Assembly (NCBI GenBank): GCA_022842185.1
Contig: JALHQB010000011.1
Coordinates: 29,105-93,104, forward strand
DNA length: 64,000 bases
From: Acetobacteraceae bacterium
Lineage (GTDB): Bacteria; Pseudomonadota; Alphaproteobacteria; Acetobacterales; Acetobacteraceae
Direction: 5' to 3'
Position numbers and translations under genes: made by a program. Under the pieces are notes generated by a model. The model was given only the letters and a program-made list of their open reading frames with translations, did no database searches and was not told the origin of the DNA. This document shows positions 9,243-20,313 of the stretch, piece by piece (positions within the stretch are counted from its first letter, which is position 1; the number at the start of each line of letters is the position of its first letter).

Positions 9243-9611
9243 TCAACCCCAGAGGGCAATGACCACGCCGCCGGCCATGGCGGTGACAGCCAACAGGCGC
9301 AGGACCGCGATCCCGCCCGCGGTCATCGCGGGTTCGCAGCGCGTCGGGTTGCAAGGGTCATAGACAATCGCCACGGCATTGCCGGAGGCCGGAACGTGCG
9401 CCTGGCCGTCGAGGGCCGAGGATGTCGTCACCTCGGTGCCGTCCGGCAGCACGAAGGCCACCCGACATCGGGCGCCCCATCGCGATAGGCCCAGGAACCG
9501 CGCTTGCGTTCGCGGCCAGCGCCGCTGACGCCGCGCGCTGCGGATCAGCATCGCGCTCCACCAGGCCATGAAGGCGCAGATCCCTGCGCCGGTCATTTGC
9601 ACTGACGTCAT
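9243..9611 (-). CDS. DUF3592-like small membrane protein
   Basis: A 122-residue protein of unknown function with a hydrophobic segment near residues 7-23 (AGICAFMAWWSAMLI), a central soluble part, and a second near 98-122 (LRLLAVTAMAGGVVIALWG). The middle pattern VAFVLPDGTEV, then VAIVYDPCNPTRCEP, matches the DUF3592 signature as I remember it. It is convergent with dnaN (7 bases between stops) and sits inside the dnaN-recF interval on the opposite strand, an intrusion into an otherwise conserved block. Confidence 0.75.
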   Translation of the reverse strand: MTSVQMTGAGICAFMAWWSAMLIRSARRQRRWPRTQARFLGLSRWGARCRVAFVLPDGTEVTTSSALDGQAHVPASGNAVAIVYDPCNPTRCEPAMTAGGIAVLRLLAVTAMAGGVVIALWG

Positions 9612-9741
9612 CGGCCATCCCGCAATTCTCGCGCCAACATGCCCCCTTCCGCACTGGTTCAGGGCGGTTCACGTGAACGCCATCGAACGCAGATCATTTC
9701 AGGCCATTCCAGGGACCAGGAGAGGCTGATATGCCTCACCG

Positions 9742-10908
9742 GTGCGTCCCTCCGGCCCGCCCAGTCTGTTACTCACCCGACTCCTGCTGCAAGACTTCCG
9801 TTCCTGGCAGGTCCTGGAGGCGCATTTCGACGCCCCGGTCGTTGCCATTGCGGGCGAGAACGGTGCGGGCAAGACCAACCTGCTGGAAGCGATCTCCCTG
9901 CTCGGCCCGGGCCGCGGGCTGCGTGGCGCGCGCATGAGTGAAATCGGCCATCGCGCGGCCGGTGCCCAGCGCCCCTGGGCCGCGGCGGGCCGCTTCGCCA
10001 CCCCGCACGGCGCCTTCGACATCGGCACGGGATCGGACCCCGAAGGTGCCTCCGAGCGCCGTGCCTTCCGCCTTGACGGCCTGCCCGTGCGAACACAGGC
10101 GGATTTGGCGGACCGCATCGCGGTGGTGTGGCTGACGCCGCAGATGGACCGGCTGTTCCAGGAGGGTGCCTCCGGCCGTCGCCGCTTCCTCGATCGCCTG
10201 GCCTGGGCGCTCGAACCCAGCCATGCGCGGGAGGTCGCGGCGCATGACAACGCCATGTCCCAGCGCAACAGGCTTCTGGCCGGCGGGCACGCCGATCCGG
10301 CCTGGCTGGCGGGGCTGGAGGATGCGATGGCGCGCCACGCCGTCGCCGCCACCGCCGCGCGGCGCGGGCTGGCGGGGCGGCTGAATGCCGTGATGGCGGC
10401 TGGCACGGCCACCGGCGCTTTCCCCGGCGCGCGGATGGACCTGCTGTGCCCCATCGCCGCTGCCCTGGCCGACCAGCCGGCCCTGGCTGTCGAGGACACC
10501 CTGCGCGCCGCGCTGGTGGCCGACCGCAGGCGCGATGCCGCCGCCGGCGGAGCAGCCCGCGGCGCGCACCGCGCCGACATGGCGCTGACCCACCTGCCCA
10601 AGGACCAGCGGGCCGAGATGTGTTCGACCGGGGAGCAGAAGGCGTTGCTGATTTCGACTGTTCTCGCGCACGCGGCACTGATTGCCGAGGCGCGCGGCTT
10701 TGCCCCGTTGCTGCTGTTGGATGAGGTTGCCGCGCATCTGGATCAGACACGGCGGGAGGCCCTGTTCGCCGCGCTCGTGACGCTGCCTGCGCAATCCTTC
10801 CTGACCGGCACGGATGCCGAGGTTTTCCGCCCGCTACAGGGCATGGCGAACCGTTTTCGCGCGGCCCCGGGAAACCTCATGCCGGAGGGCGAAACCGGGT
10901 CGCGTTGA
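9742..10908 (+). CDS. recF: DNA replication and repair protein RecF
   Basis: SMC-like ATPase that helps load RecA at gaps. The N-terminal LLLQDFRSWQVLEAHF and Walker A GENGAGKT (about residues 38-45) are followed by the family marker LEAISLLGPGRGLRGA. The ABC signature STGEQKALL lies near 294 and Walker B LLLLDEVAAHLD near 322. The start is a GTG at 9742; no strong ribosome site precedes it, so it is uncertain by a few codons. It is 388 residues long and followed closely by gyrB. Confidence 0.93.
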   Translation: MRPSGPPSLLLTRLLLQDFRSWQVLEAHFDAPVVAIAGENGAGKTNLLEAISLLGPGRGLRGARMSEIGHRAAGAQRPWAAAGRFATPHGAFDIGTGSDPEGASERRAFRLDGLPVRTQADLADRIAVVWLTPQMDRLFQEGASGRRRFLDRLAWALEPSHAREVAAHDNAMSQRNRLLAGGHADPAWLAGLEDAMARHAVAATAARRGLAGRLNAVMAAGTATGAFPGARMDLLCPIAAALADQPALAVEDTLRAALVADRRRDAAAGGAARGAHRADMALTHLPKDQRAEMCSTGEQKALLISTVLAHAALIAEARGFAPLLLLDEVAAHLDQTRREALFAALVTLPAQSFLTGTDAEVFRPLQGMANRFRAAPGNLMPEGETGSR

Positions 10909-13404
<2,496 letters not shown>

Positions 13405-13424
13405 GGTCGCGAGATGGAGATCGC

Positions 13425-14282
13425 ATGATCGAGCATCGGCAGATTGAGAGCCAGCCAGGCCTGGTCTTCGACGTTTCGGCGGCTGGCGATGCCGACGCAC
13501 CGCTCGTGCTGATGCTGCACGGCTTCGCGGTGTCACGCCATCTGTACGACGCGCAACTGCCGGCGCTGGCTGCTGCGGGCCATTTGGCGGTGGCACCGAA
13601 TCAGCGCGGCTATTCCGCCGGTGCCAGGCCCGATCCGTTGGATTTCGCGCGCTACGACATTGAATTGCTGATCGGTGATGCGCTCGCGCTTGTTGCCGCG
13701 CTGGGGCATGGAGAACGACGCTTCCACCTGGTCGGCCATGACTGGGGCGGCAGCCTGTCGTGGGAAATCGCGGCGCGCCTGCCGCAGCGCCTGGCATCAC
13801 TGACGATGCTCTCGCGCCCGCATCCCGGTGCCTTTGCGCGCGCGCTGCGGGACGACCCCGAACAGCCGCATCGTTCACGCCATCACAAGGCCTTCCTGGA
13901 CCCCGGCGCGGTCGCGACGCTGCTTGCCGATGACGCACGCTGGCTGCGCACGCGCCATGCGGCCAATGGCGTACCGGCATCCGCCACCGAAAAGCACCTT
14001 TCGGTCCTGGGCACGCCAGCGGCGATGGAGGCCGCGCTCGCCTGGTATCGCGCCCGTGGGACCGTGCATCGGCCGATTGGCGCGATCACCGTGCCGACCT
14101 TGTTTATCTGGGGTGACGCGGACGACACCGTCGGTCGAATGGCCGCAGAGGGTACTCGCGACTTCATCGATGCGCCGTATCGGTTCGAGGTGCTGCCCGG
14201 CGTCGGGCACTACGCGCCGGACCAGATGCCGGATCGCGTTTCGGCATTGCTGATCGACCACATCACGCGGCATCCGCTCTAG
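13425..14282 (+). CDS. Alpha/beta hydrolase of the epoxide hydrolase/haloalkane dehalogenase type
   Basis: 285-residue alpha/beta hydrolase. The oxyanion motif HGFAVSRHLYD is followed by the nucleophile elbow GHDWGG, where Asp rather than Ser is the nucleophile; that is the hallmark of epoxide hydrolases and dehalogenases. WGDADDTVG supplies the acid and GVGHYAPDQMPD the His. The substrate cannot be told from sequence. It starts 20 bases after gyrB and ends 6 bases from the convergent fumarase beta gene. Confidence 0.87.
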   Translation: MIEHRQIESQPGLVFDVSAAGDADAPLVLMLHGFAVSRHLYDAQLPALAAAGHLAVAPNQRGYSAGARPDPLDFARYDIELLIGDALALVAALGHGERRFHLVGHDWGGSLSWEIAARLPQRLASLTMLSRPHPGAFARALRDDPEQPHRSRHHKAFLDPGAVATLLADDARWLRTRHAANGVPASATEKHLSVLGTPAAMEAALAWYRARGTVHRPIGAITVPTLFIWGDADDTVGRMAAEGTRDFIDAPYRFEVLPGVGHYAPDQMPDRVSALLIDHITRHPL

Positions 14283-14288
14283 GCGGAT

Positions 14289-14945
14289 TCAGCCGCCCGC
14301 CGCGGCACGATCCTTCGCCAATTGTTCCAGGATCGCCGGCATGCGGTCCCGTGCCTGGTCCTGCAGCGTGTCGAAAAGGCTGTTGCCATGGGCGTCGATG
14401 CCCACGGTCAGCGGCCCCAGGGCGCTAACCGCCAGCCGCACCAGCCGGTAATGCGCGACAAGGTCGCCATAGGCGACTTCGCGCACCGCCTGGATCGCCG
14501 CGGAATGGAGTGGCGCGCCACCGCCGAGGAAGGAGAGATACACGCAGCCGACCTCCTGCATCGCCGCGACGCAGCCGGCATCCAGCCCGCCTTTCCCGCC
14601 CACTGCGGTCAGGCCGAAGTGCCGGATCAGCCCGGGCATGAGGCGGTTGAAGCGCGTGCTGGTGGTCGGGTTCATGTACAGGATCTCAAGCCCACCATCG
14701 GCAGTGTCCTGCGAGTAGGAGCCGAGATGGAGCAGCGACCCGCCATCCAGGGGAAATGACGGATCGCGACCTCCCTCGGCGCAGGCCACCAGGCGCTGCA
14801 CGGTCGGCAATCCGGCGGTGATGACGATCTCGCCATCCACCAGGATCATGTCGCCGGCGCGCAGGCTCCGAGCATCGTCGCGCGACATCGGCATGCGGAT
14901 GGTGCGGAACCCTTCGGCTGCCGTCGTCGCGCCAATGTCGCTCAT
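14289..14945 (-). CDS. Class I fumarate hydratase / L(+)-tartrate dehydratase, beta subunit
   Basis: C-terminal-type (swivel) subunit of a two-subunit Fe-S hydro-lyase acting on fumarate/malate or tartrate. Motifs include LRAGDMILVDGEIVITAG, LLHLGSYSQDT, YMNPTTSTRFNRLMPGLIRHFG, VGGKGGLDAG and the C-terminal GPLTVGIDAHGNSLFD. The 218-residue chain begins at an ATG that overlaps the alpha-subunit stop as ATGA, so the pair is translationally coupled. Fumarase and tartrate dehydratase cannot be separated by eye; the nearby organic-acid transport genes make a hydroxy-dicarboxylate substrate plausible. Confidence 0.88.
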   Translation of the reverse strand: MSDIGATTAAEGFRTIRMPMSRDDARSLRAGDMILVDGEIVITAGLPTVQRLVACAEGGRDPSFPLDGGSLLHLGSYSQDTADGGLEILYMNPTTSTRFNRLMPGLIRHFGLTAVGGKGGLDAGCVAAMQEVGCVYLSFLGGGAPLHSAAIQAVREVAYGDLVAHYRLVRLAVSALGPLTVGIDAHGNSLFDTLQDQARDRMPAILEQLAKDRAAAGG

Positions 14946-15811
14946 TCGAACCGCTCCACGCTGCCATCCGCGTGCAGCCGGGCGCGCGTCCGACGATTGA
15001 TCCAGCAGTTGAAGCACACGGCGACCGGCGTGTAGCCATGGCCCGACGCGTAATCGACGTGAACGGCAAGCGCGGTGGTGTCGCCACCCGTGCCCATCGG
15101 GCCGAACCCCGTGGCGTTCACGGCGCGCAACAGCCGTTCCTCCATCGCGGCCAGCACCGGTTCATCATTCGTGCTGCCCACCCGGCGCATCGTCGCTTTG
15201 CTGGCGATCCGTGCCGCGACATCGAACGACCCACCGATGCCGACGCCGATGATGACCGGCGGGCAGTGCTGCGATCCCGCCTGCATCACCACCTTCATCA
15301 CATAGGCTTCGATTTCCGCCAGCGTGGGAAAGGAGAATGTCTCCAGCGCCGCCCAACGTCCGGATCCAAGCGCCTTGGGTTGGCACAGGATTTCGATCCA
15401 ATCCGCGCCGCCGGCGACATCCCAGGTCACCAGTGGCATGTCGCGGCCCTTGTAGCCGCGTTCATTGGTCAAAGGGTTCGTCACATGCTTGAGCAGCGGC
15501 GGGCTGATGCGCCCAACCAACTCGTCGAAGCCGTCCGATATCGCGGCCTTGATGTCCCCATCCAGGCGTGCCGCGCTGCCGATCGTCACATGATAGACCG
15601 GAACGCCCGCGTCGGAGCAGACGAAGCGCCCCTCATCCTCCGCCTTCTGCGCGCTTCCGAGCATCATCCGCAGCACCTTGCGTGCGCCATCCTGCGTTTC
15701 GGTCTCCAGCGCACGACGCAGCCCGTCCTTGGTGTCCGCCGGCACCGCGCGCAGCGACCAATCGTACAGATCCGCGGATAGCGCCTTCACCGCGTCATAG
15801 GTGATGGGCAT
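14942..15811 (-). CDS. Class I fumarate hydratase / L(+)-tartrate dehydratase, alpha subunit
   Basis: Catalytic Fe-S subunit of about 289 residues. Cysteines that could hold the 4Fe-4S cluster are in FVCSDAGVPVYHV, GSQHCPPVIIG and AVCFNCWINRRT. Other family landmarks are PKALGSGRWAALETF, GVGIGGSFD and GTGGDTTALAVHVDYASGHGYTPVAV. The ATG at 15811 is chosen because AAGGAA lies upstream and earlier in-frame Met adds a non-conserved tail; ATG 15877 is the alternative. It diverges from the GST-CaiB operon. Confidence 0.87.
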   Translation of the reverse strand: MPITYDAVKALSADLYDWSLRAVPADTKDGLRRALETETQDGARKVLRMMLGSAQKAEDEGRFVCSDAGVPVYHVTIGSAARLDGDIKAAISDGFDELVGRISPPLLKHVTNPLTNERGYKGRDMPLVTWDVAGGADWIEILCQPKALGSGRWAALETFSFPTLAEIEAYVMKVVMQAGSQHCPPVIIGVGIGGSFDVAARIASKATMRRVGSTNDEPVLAAMEERLLRAVNATGFGPMGTGGDTTALAVHVDYASGHGYTPVAVCFNCWINRRTRARLHADGSVERFE

Positions 15812-15872
15812 GAATTCGGCCGTTCCTTGTCCCTGCACAGGGGGGCTTGCCGCCACCGTGTGCGCCCTTAAA

Positions 15873-15886
15873 GTCATACATCTGAC
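15873..15886. promoter_or_regulatory. Candidate operator between the fumarase and GST operons
   Basis: GTCATACATCTGAC contains the inverted halves GTCA and TGAC, 6 bases apart, in the divergent gap 15812-15922. The position suits control of one or both operons by the GntR/UTRA protein encoded at 22205. The match to any GntR-family consensus is loose, so this is speculative. Confidence 0.3.
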
Positions 15887-15922
15887 CTAATGAAACAAGA
15901 GGGAGGGCGCGGACAGCGCCGG

Positions 15923-16540
15923 ATGTCGATGATGAAGCTGCATTGGTCGCCTCGGTCTCCCTATGTGCGCAAGGTGATGGTCGCCGCGCATGAGCTCGGC
16001 CTGGCCGATCGCTTGCAGACGGTGCGCACCGTGGTCGCGATGGCCAAGCCGGTGCCCGAACTGATGATCGAAAATCCTCTCAGCAAAATCCCGACCTTGG
16101 TCACCGAGGACGGCACCATCCTCTATGACAGTGTGGTGATCATGGAATATCTCGACAGCCTGGCGGGTGGGGGCCGATTGATCCCGGCGTCCGGCCCGGC
16201 ACGCTTCGTCGAACTGCGCCGCCACGCGCTGGCGAATGGCTTCCTCGACATGCTGATCTACTGGCGCGGCGAACGAGACCGCGAGACGCCAATGGCGGCG
16301 ATGATCGACGCCTATACCACCAAGCTCGATGCGATCCTGCCGGCACTCGATGCCGAGATCGACGCCATCGCGCAGACGCCTGTCGGCATCGCGCAGATCA
16401 CGCTCGCGATCGCCGGGGACTACATGGATTTCCGCTTTGCGCAGCTCGGCTGGCGCGAACGCGCGCCGCGATATTCCGCGTGGCAGTCGACGTTTCAGGA
16501 ACGCCCATCGATGCGCGCCACGCCGGTGGTGGATGCCTGA
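15923..16540 (+). CDS. Glutathione S-transferase family protein
   Basis: 205-residue GST-fold protein. The N-terminal thioredoxin-like half has SPRSPYVRKVMVAAHELGL, the cis-Pro turn SKIPTLV and the glutathione-contact motif YDSVVIMEYLD; the C-terminal half is helical. It could conjugate or isomerise an intermediate (maleylpyruvate isomerase-like) or have only a binding role. First gene of a tight operon: its TGA shares one base with the ATG of the CoA-transferase. The start is one of three nearby ATGs (15923, 15929, 15932). Confidence 0.87.
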   Translation: MSMMKLHWSPRSPYVRKVMVAAHELGLADRLQTVRTVVAMAKPVPELMIENPLSKIPTLVTEDGTILYDSVVIMEYLDSLAGGGRLIPASGPARFVELRRHALANGFLDMLIYWRGERDRETPMAAMIDAYTTKLDAILPALDAEIDAIAQTPVGIAQITLAIAGDYMDFRFAQLGWRERAPRYSAWQSTFQERPSMRATPVVDA

Positions 16541-17745
16541 TGGCCGGACCCCTGTCGCATCTGCGCGTGCTCGATCTCGGCCGCATCATGGCGGCGCCGT
16601 GGTCGACGCAGATCCTCGCCGACCTGGGCGCGGAGGTGATCAAGATCGAACGCCCCGGCGCCGGCGACGATACACGCGGCTGGGGTCCGCCCTTCCTCCA
16701 GGACCGCGACGGCAACCCGACGAAGGAAGCTGGCTATTTCCTGTCGGTGAACCGTGGCAAGCGGTCGGTCACGCTCGACATCACGAAGCCGGCGGGCCAG
16801 GCGATCGTGAAGCGCCTCGTGCAGGATTGCGACATCGTTGTCGAGAACTTCAAGGTCGGCGCGCTGGCCCGCTACGGGCTCGATGCCGCGTCGCTGCGCG
16901 CCTTGAAGCCTTCGTTGATCTACTGCTCCGTCACCGGATTTGGGCAGGACGGGCCACGCGCCGAACAGGCCGCCTATGACTTCATGATCCAGGCGATGTG
17001 CGGGCTGATGAGCATCACCGGCGAAGCCGATGGTGCGCCGCAGAAGGTCGGCGTGCCCATCATCGACCTGATGACCGGGATGTACGCCGCCGTCGCCGTC
17101 CTTGCCGCGGTCGCCCGCCGCGCTGAGACGGGTCAGGGAGATACGATCGATCTCGCCATGTTGGATGTCGGCACCGGCATCCTGTCGAACCAGGCGATGA
17201 ACTATCTGGTCGGCGGACGGGTGCCGCATCGGGCGGGCAACCGGCACCCGAACATCCAGCCGCAGGATGTATTCCCCGCCAGCGACGGCCAGATCGTCCT
17301 TGCCGTGGGCAATGACGGGCAATTCGTGAAACTGTGCCAGGCGATCGACCGGCCCGACTGGGCCACCGATCCGCGTTTTGTCCGCAACGCGGATCGCGTG
17401 CGGCACAATGCCGAGCTCACACCACTGCTTGCGCAGCGCTTCGCCGAATTCACGCGCGCGGAATTGACCGCGCGTCTGGATGAAGCGGGTGTGCCCTGTG
17501 GACCGATCAATACTGTGCCCGATGTTTTCGCAGACCCGCAGGTGGTTCATCGCGGTGTACTGAGCCGGCGCCCGCATCCGGCTGGAGACGTACCGATGAT
17601 CGCCAGCCCCATCCGCATGGCCGAGGCCGGCACGCGCCATGACGGCGTCCCGCCCCTGCTGGGACAGGACACGGACGCCGTGCTTGAATCGATTGGCATC
17701 GGCGCGGCCGAACGCGTGGCGCTGGCCGCCGAAGGAGTGATCTGA
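16540..17745 (+). CDS. CaiB/BaiF family (class III) CoA-transferase
   Basis: Transfers CoA between carboxylic acids through an aspartyl-CoA intermediate. The N-terminus LRVLDLGRIMAAPWSTQILADLGAEVIK is written here in part as LGRIMAAPWSTQILADLGAE, a strong family signature. IKIERPGAGDDTRGWGPPF and SVNRGKRSVTLD follow, with the catalytic Asp in YDFMIQAMCGLMSITG near residue 147. At 401 residues it is standard length. Its place in the operon suggests activation of the imported acid to a CoA thioester, for example from succinyl-CoA; the real substrate is unknown. Confidence 0.92.
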   Translation: MAGPLSHLRVLDLGRIMAAPWSTQILADLGAEVIKIERPGAGDDTRGWGPPFLQDRDGNPTKEAGYFLSVNRGKRSVTLDITKPAGQAIVKRLVQDCDIVVENFKVGALARYGLDAASLRALKPSLIYCSVTGFGQDGPRAEQAAYDFMIQAMCGLMSITGEADGAPQKVGVPIIDLMTGMYAAVAVLAAVARRAETGQGDTIDLAMLDVGTGILSNQAMNYLVGGRVPHRAGNRHPNIQPQDVFPASDGQIVLAVGNDGQFVKLCQAIDRPDWATDPRFVRNADRVRHNAELTPLLAQRFAEFTRAELTARLDEAGVPCGPINTVPDVFADPQVVHRGVLSRRPHPAGDVPMIASPIRMAEAGTRHDGVPPLLGQDTDAVLESIGIGAAERVALAAEGVI

Positions 17746-17746
17746 C

Positions 17747-18340
17747 ATGCCGCGCATTCCGCTGCCTGCGACGCGTGACGACCTCATCGACGATGAGCAG
17801 CGCGCCGTGTGGGACGGCGTCGTCTCCGGTCCGCGCGGCCGCGTCATCGGCCCGCTGCGTGCCGCCATCCATGCCCCGGTCCTGGCGCGGGCCTGGTCGT
17901 CGCTGGGCGAATCGCTGCGCTTCGGTACCTCCCTGGGCAAGCGCCGCGCGGAACTCGCCATCATCGTCACGGGCCGGCGTTGGTCGGCGCAGGTCGAATG
18001 GTTCATCCACGCCCAGGCCGCGGCCGATGCGGGGGTCCAACCGGACATCATCGCCGCGATACGCGACGGAAAGGCGCCGCACTTCGTCGATGCGGATGAT
18101 GCGCTGATCTATGACTACGCCAGGTTGCTGCTGCGCGACGGCACGGTGCCCGCCGACCTGCACGCGCGGGTTACGGCGCGCTTCGGCATCAAGGGCGTCG
18201 TCGAGCTCACGGCCCTGGTCGGCTATTATTCCATGGTTGCGATGACGCTGAACGCGCATGACGTGCCGCTGCCGGACGATGCAGTGCCGCCTTTGACCGC
18301 GCCGGAGGAAGGCTTGTTCGACCAACCGCCGCCACAATAG
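17747..18340 (+). CDS. Carboxymuconolactone decarboxylase-like (AhpD-fold) protein
   Basis: 197 residues with the CMD/AhpD helical core: FGTSLGKRRAELAIIVTGRRW, VEWFIHAQAAADAGVQPDII and KGVVELTALVGYYSMVAM. The CxxC of peroxidase-type AhpD is absent, so a decarboxylase/lyase or binding role is more likely than thiol peroxidase activity. It begins one base after the CaiB stop with GAAGGAG upstream. Similar CMD-like genes accompany TTT receptors in related genomes (recalled, not checked). Confidence 0.83.
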   Translation: MPRIPLPATRDDLIDDEQRAVWDGVVSGPRGRVIGPLRAAIHAPVLARAWSSLGESLRFGTSLGKRRAELAIIVTGRRWSAQVEWFIHAQAAADAGVQPDIIAAIRDGKAPHFVDADDALIYDYARLLLRDGTVPADLHARVTARFGIKGVVELTALVGYYSMVAMTLNAHDVPLPDDAVPPLTAPEEGLFDQPPPQ

Positions 18341-18373
18341 CGGCACGACCAACACGATCGGGAGGAAACCAAC

Positions 18374-19342
18374 ATGATGAACAGACGGACCGCACTCTCG
18401 GTCCTCGCGCTGCCTGCGTTGATCGGCCGTGCGCAGGCACAGGCTTTCCCGGACCAGCCGGTGCGGCTGGTTGTCCCCTTCGCCGCGGGCGGCCCGGCCG
18501 ACCTCATCGCGCGCACCATTGGGCGCGTGATGAGCGAGAAGCTCGGCAAACCCGTGGTGATCGAGGCGCGTGCCGGCGCCGGTGGGCTCATCGGCATCGA
18601 CCATGTGGTGAAGTCGCGGCCTGATGGGCACACGCTGGTGCTCGCCAGCAGCGGGGGCATGGTCATCCTGCCGCACCTGCAGCCCAACATGCCCTACGAC
18701 CCGCGCACCGACCTCACGCCCATCACGCAGGTGCTGGCGGTGCCGCAGATCGTCTCGGTCGCGCCCGGCCTCGGCCCGCGCAACCTGGCCGAGCTGGTGG
18801 CGATGGCCAAGGCGCGGCCGGGGCAGTTGGCCTACGGCTCGGCGGGCATCGGTTCGTCGCTGCACCTGGCTGGGGAGTTGTTCAAGCTGCGCGCGGGCAT
18901 CGACCTCACGCACATCCCGTTCCGAGGCGCCGCGCCGGCGGTGACGGAATTGCTGGCCGGTCGCATCCAGGTCCTGCTGGCTGACGTACCAGCGCTGATC
19001 GGCCAGGTGCGCGGCGGGCAATTGCCCGCCCTGGCGATCACTTCGCCGCAGCGGCTCGCCATCCTGCCGGACCTGCCGACGGCCGAGGAGGCCGGCGTGC
19101 CCGGCCTCGTCAGCGAGACATGGTATGGCGTGCTCGGCCCGGCCAACCTGCCCGCCGACCGCGTCGCCATCCTGTCCGCCGCGACGAAGGCGGCGCTGGA
19201 GGACCCGGAGACGCGCCGCGTGCTGCTCGACCAGGGCGGCCGGATCGTCGCCAGCAACCCGGATGAATTCGGCAGCTTCATCCGCTCTGCCTACACATCG
19301 TGGGGCGAGGTTGTCCGCGCCACCGGCATGCGGCTGGAATAG
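18374..19342 (+). CDS. TTT-family (Bug) periplasmic solute-binding protein 1
   Basis: Secreted receptor of 322 residues for carboxylates, normally feeding a TctAB-type permease. It has an n-region MMNRRT, a hydrophobic core and cleavage near AQAQA. Family motifs are QPVRLVVPFAAGGPADLIART, YDPRTDLTPITQV, GQLAYGSAGIGSSLHLAGELF and IPFRGAAPAVTELLAG. It is first of three adjacent paralogues. No permease genes occur in the window. The ligand cannot be inferred. Confidence 0.93.
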   Translation: MMNRRTALSVLALPALIGRAQAQAFPDQPVRLVVPFAAGGPADLIARTIGRVMSEKLGKPVVIEARAGAGGLIGIDHVVKSRPDGHTLVLASSGGMVILPHLQPNMPYDPRTDLTPITQVLAVPQIVSVAPGLGPRNLAELVAMAKARPGQLAYGSAGIGSSLHLAGELFKLRAGIDLTHIPFRGAAPAVTELLAGRIQVLLADVPALIGQVRGGQLPALAITSPQRLAILPDLPTAEEAGVPGLVSETWYGVLGPANLPADRVAILSAATKAALEDPETRRVLLDQGGRIVASNPDEFGSFIRSAYTSWGEVVRATGMRLE

Positions 19343-19344
19343 CA

Positions 19345-20313
19345 ATGATGGACCGCAGAACACTCCTGCTCGCCGGCGCTGCGGCAGCGACGGCCGGTCC
19401 GGCAATGGCGCAGTCCTGGCGCCCGCCGCGACCCATGCGGATCATGGTGCCGCTCGCGCCTGGTGGCACCGCGGATACTATCGCGCGCATCATCGCCGAT
19501 CCGACGGCAGCGATCTTGGGCCAGCCCATGCTGGTCGAGAACCGGCCCGGCGGAAGCGGGTCCGTCGCTGCCATCGCGGTGGCACGCGGGCCGGCGGATG
19601 GATTGACGTTGCTGTACTGCTCGCCGTCGATCCAGATTCTCAATCCGCTGATGATGCGCAACATCCCGTATGACGCGGTGGCGGATTTCACGCCTGTCAT
19701 CGCCTTGATGCGCGCTCCGAAGATCCTCGTGGTGCGTCCGGATTTCCCGGCGCGCAGCGTGGCAGACATCATTGCGCTTGCGCGGTCGCGCCCCGGCGGG
19801 CTGACCTACGCCAGCGCCGGCATCGGGTCCTCGGCGCATCTGGCGGGCGCGTTGTTCGCGCAGATGGCGGGGGTCGAGCTGCTGCACATCCCGTATCGCG
19901 GCACCGCGCCGGGCGTGCAGGATCTGATGGGCGGCCGCGTCGATATGATCCTCGACACGGCCGCTGCATTGCTCCCGCTGGTGCGCGAGGGACGGCTGCG
20001 CGCAATCGCGGTCAGCACGCTGGAACCGGCGCGCGCAGCGCCGGAACTGCCGACCATCGCGGCGACCCTGCCGGGTTTCTACGATGCGTCGTTCAACTAC
20101 CTGATCGCGGCCGCCCGCACGCCGCCGGACGCGATCGCCGCGATCAACGCTGCCATCAACCAGGTGCTGTCCCAACCCACCACGCGCGAGCGCTTCGAGG
20201 CTCTGGGTGCCGAACCTCTCGGTGGCAGCCCTGAACAACTCGCCACCATGGTGCAGGAAGAAATCACCCGCTGGCGTACCGTCATCACCGCCCAGAGGAT
20301 CACCATCGAATGA
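19345..20313 (+). CDS. TTT-family (Bug) periplasmic solute-binding protein 2
   Basis: Second tandem receptor, 322 residues, starting 2 bases after the previous stop. The signal peptide MMDRRTLLLAGAAAATAG ends near AMAQS. Landmarks: MRIMVPLAPGGTADTIARI, YDAVADFTPVIAL, GGLTYASAGIGSSAHLAGALF and IPYRGTAPGVQDLMGGRVDM. It differs clearly from its neighbours, so the array is old or was assembled from diverged copies rather than by recent duplication. Confidence 0.93.
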   Translation: MMDRRTLLLAGAAAATAGPAMAQSWRPPRPMRIMVPLAPGGTADTIARIIADPTAAILGQPMLVENRPGGSGSVAAIAVARGPADGLTLLYCSPSIQILNPLMMRNIPYDAVADFTPVIALMRAPKILVVRPDFPARSVADIIALARSRPGGLTYASAGIGSSAHLAGALFAQMAGVELLHIPYRGTAPGVQDLMGGRVDMILDTAAALLPLVREGRLRAIAVSTLEPARAAPELPTIAATLPGFYDASFNYLIAAARTPPDAIAAINAAINQVLSQPTTRERFEALGAEPLGGSPEQLATMVQEEITRWRTVITAQRITIE

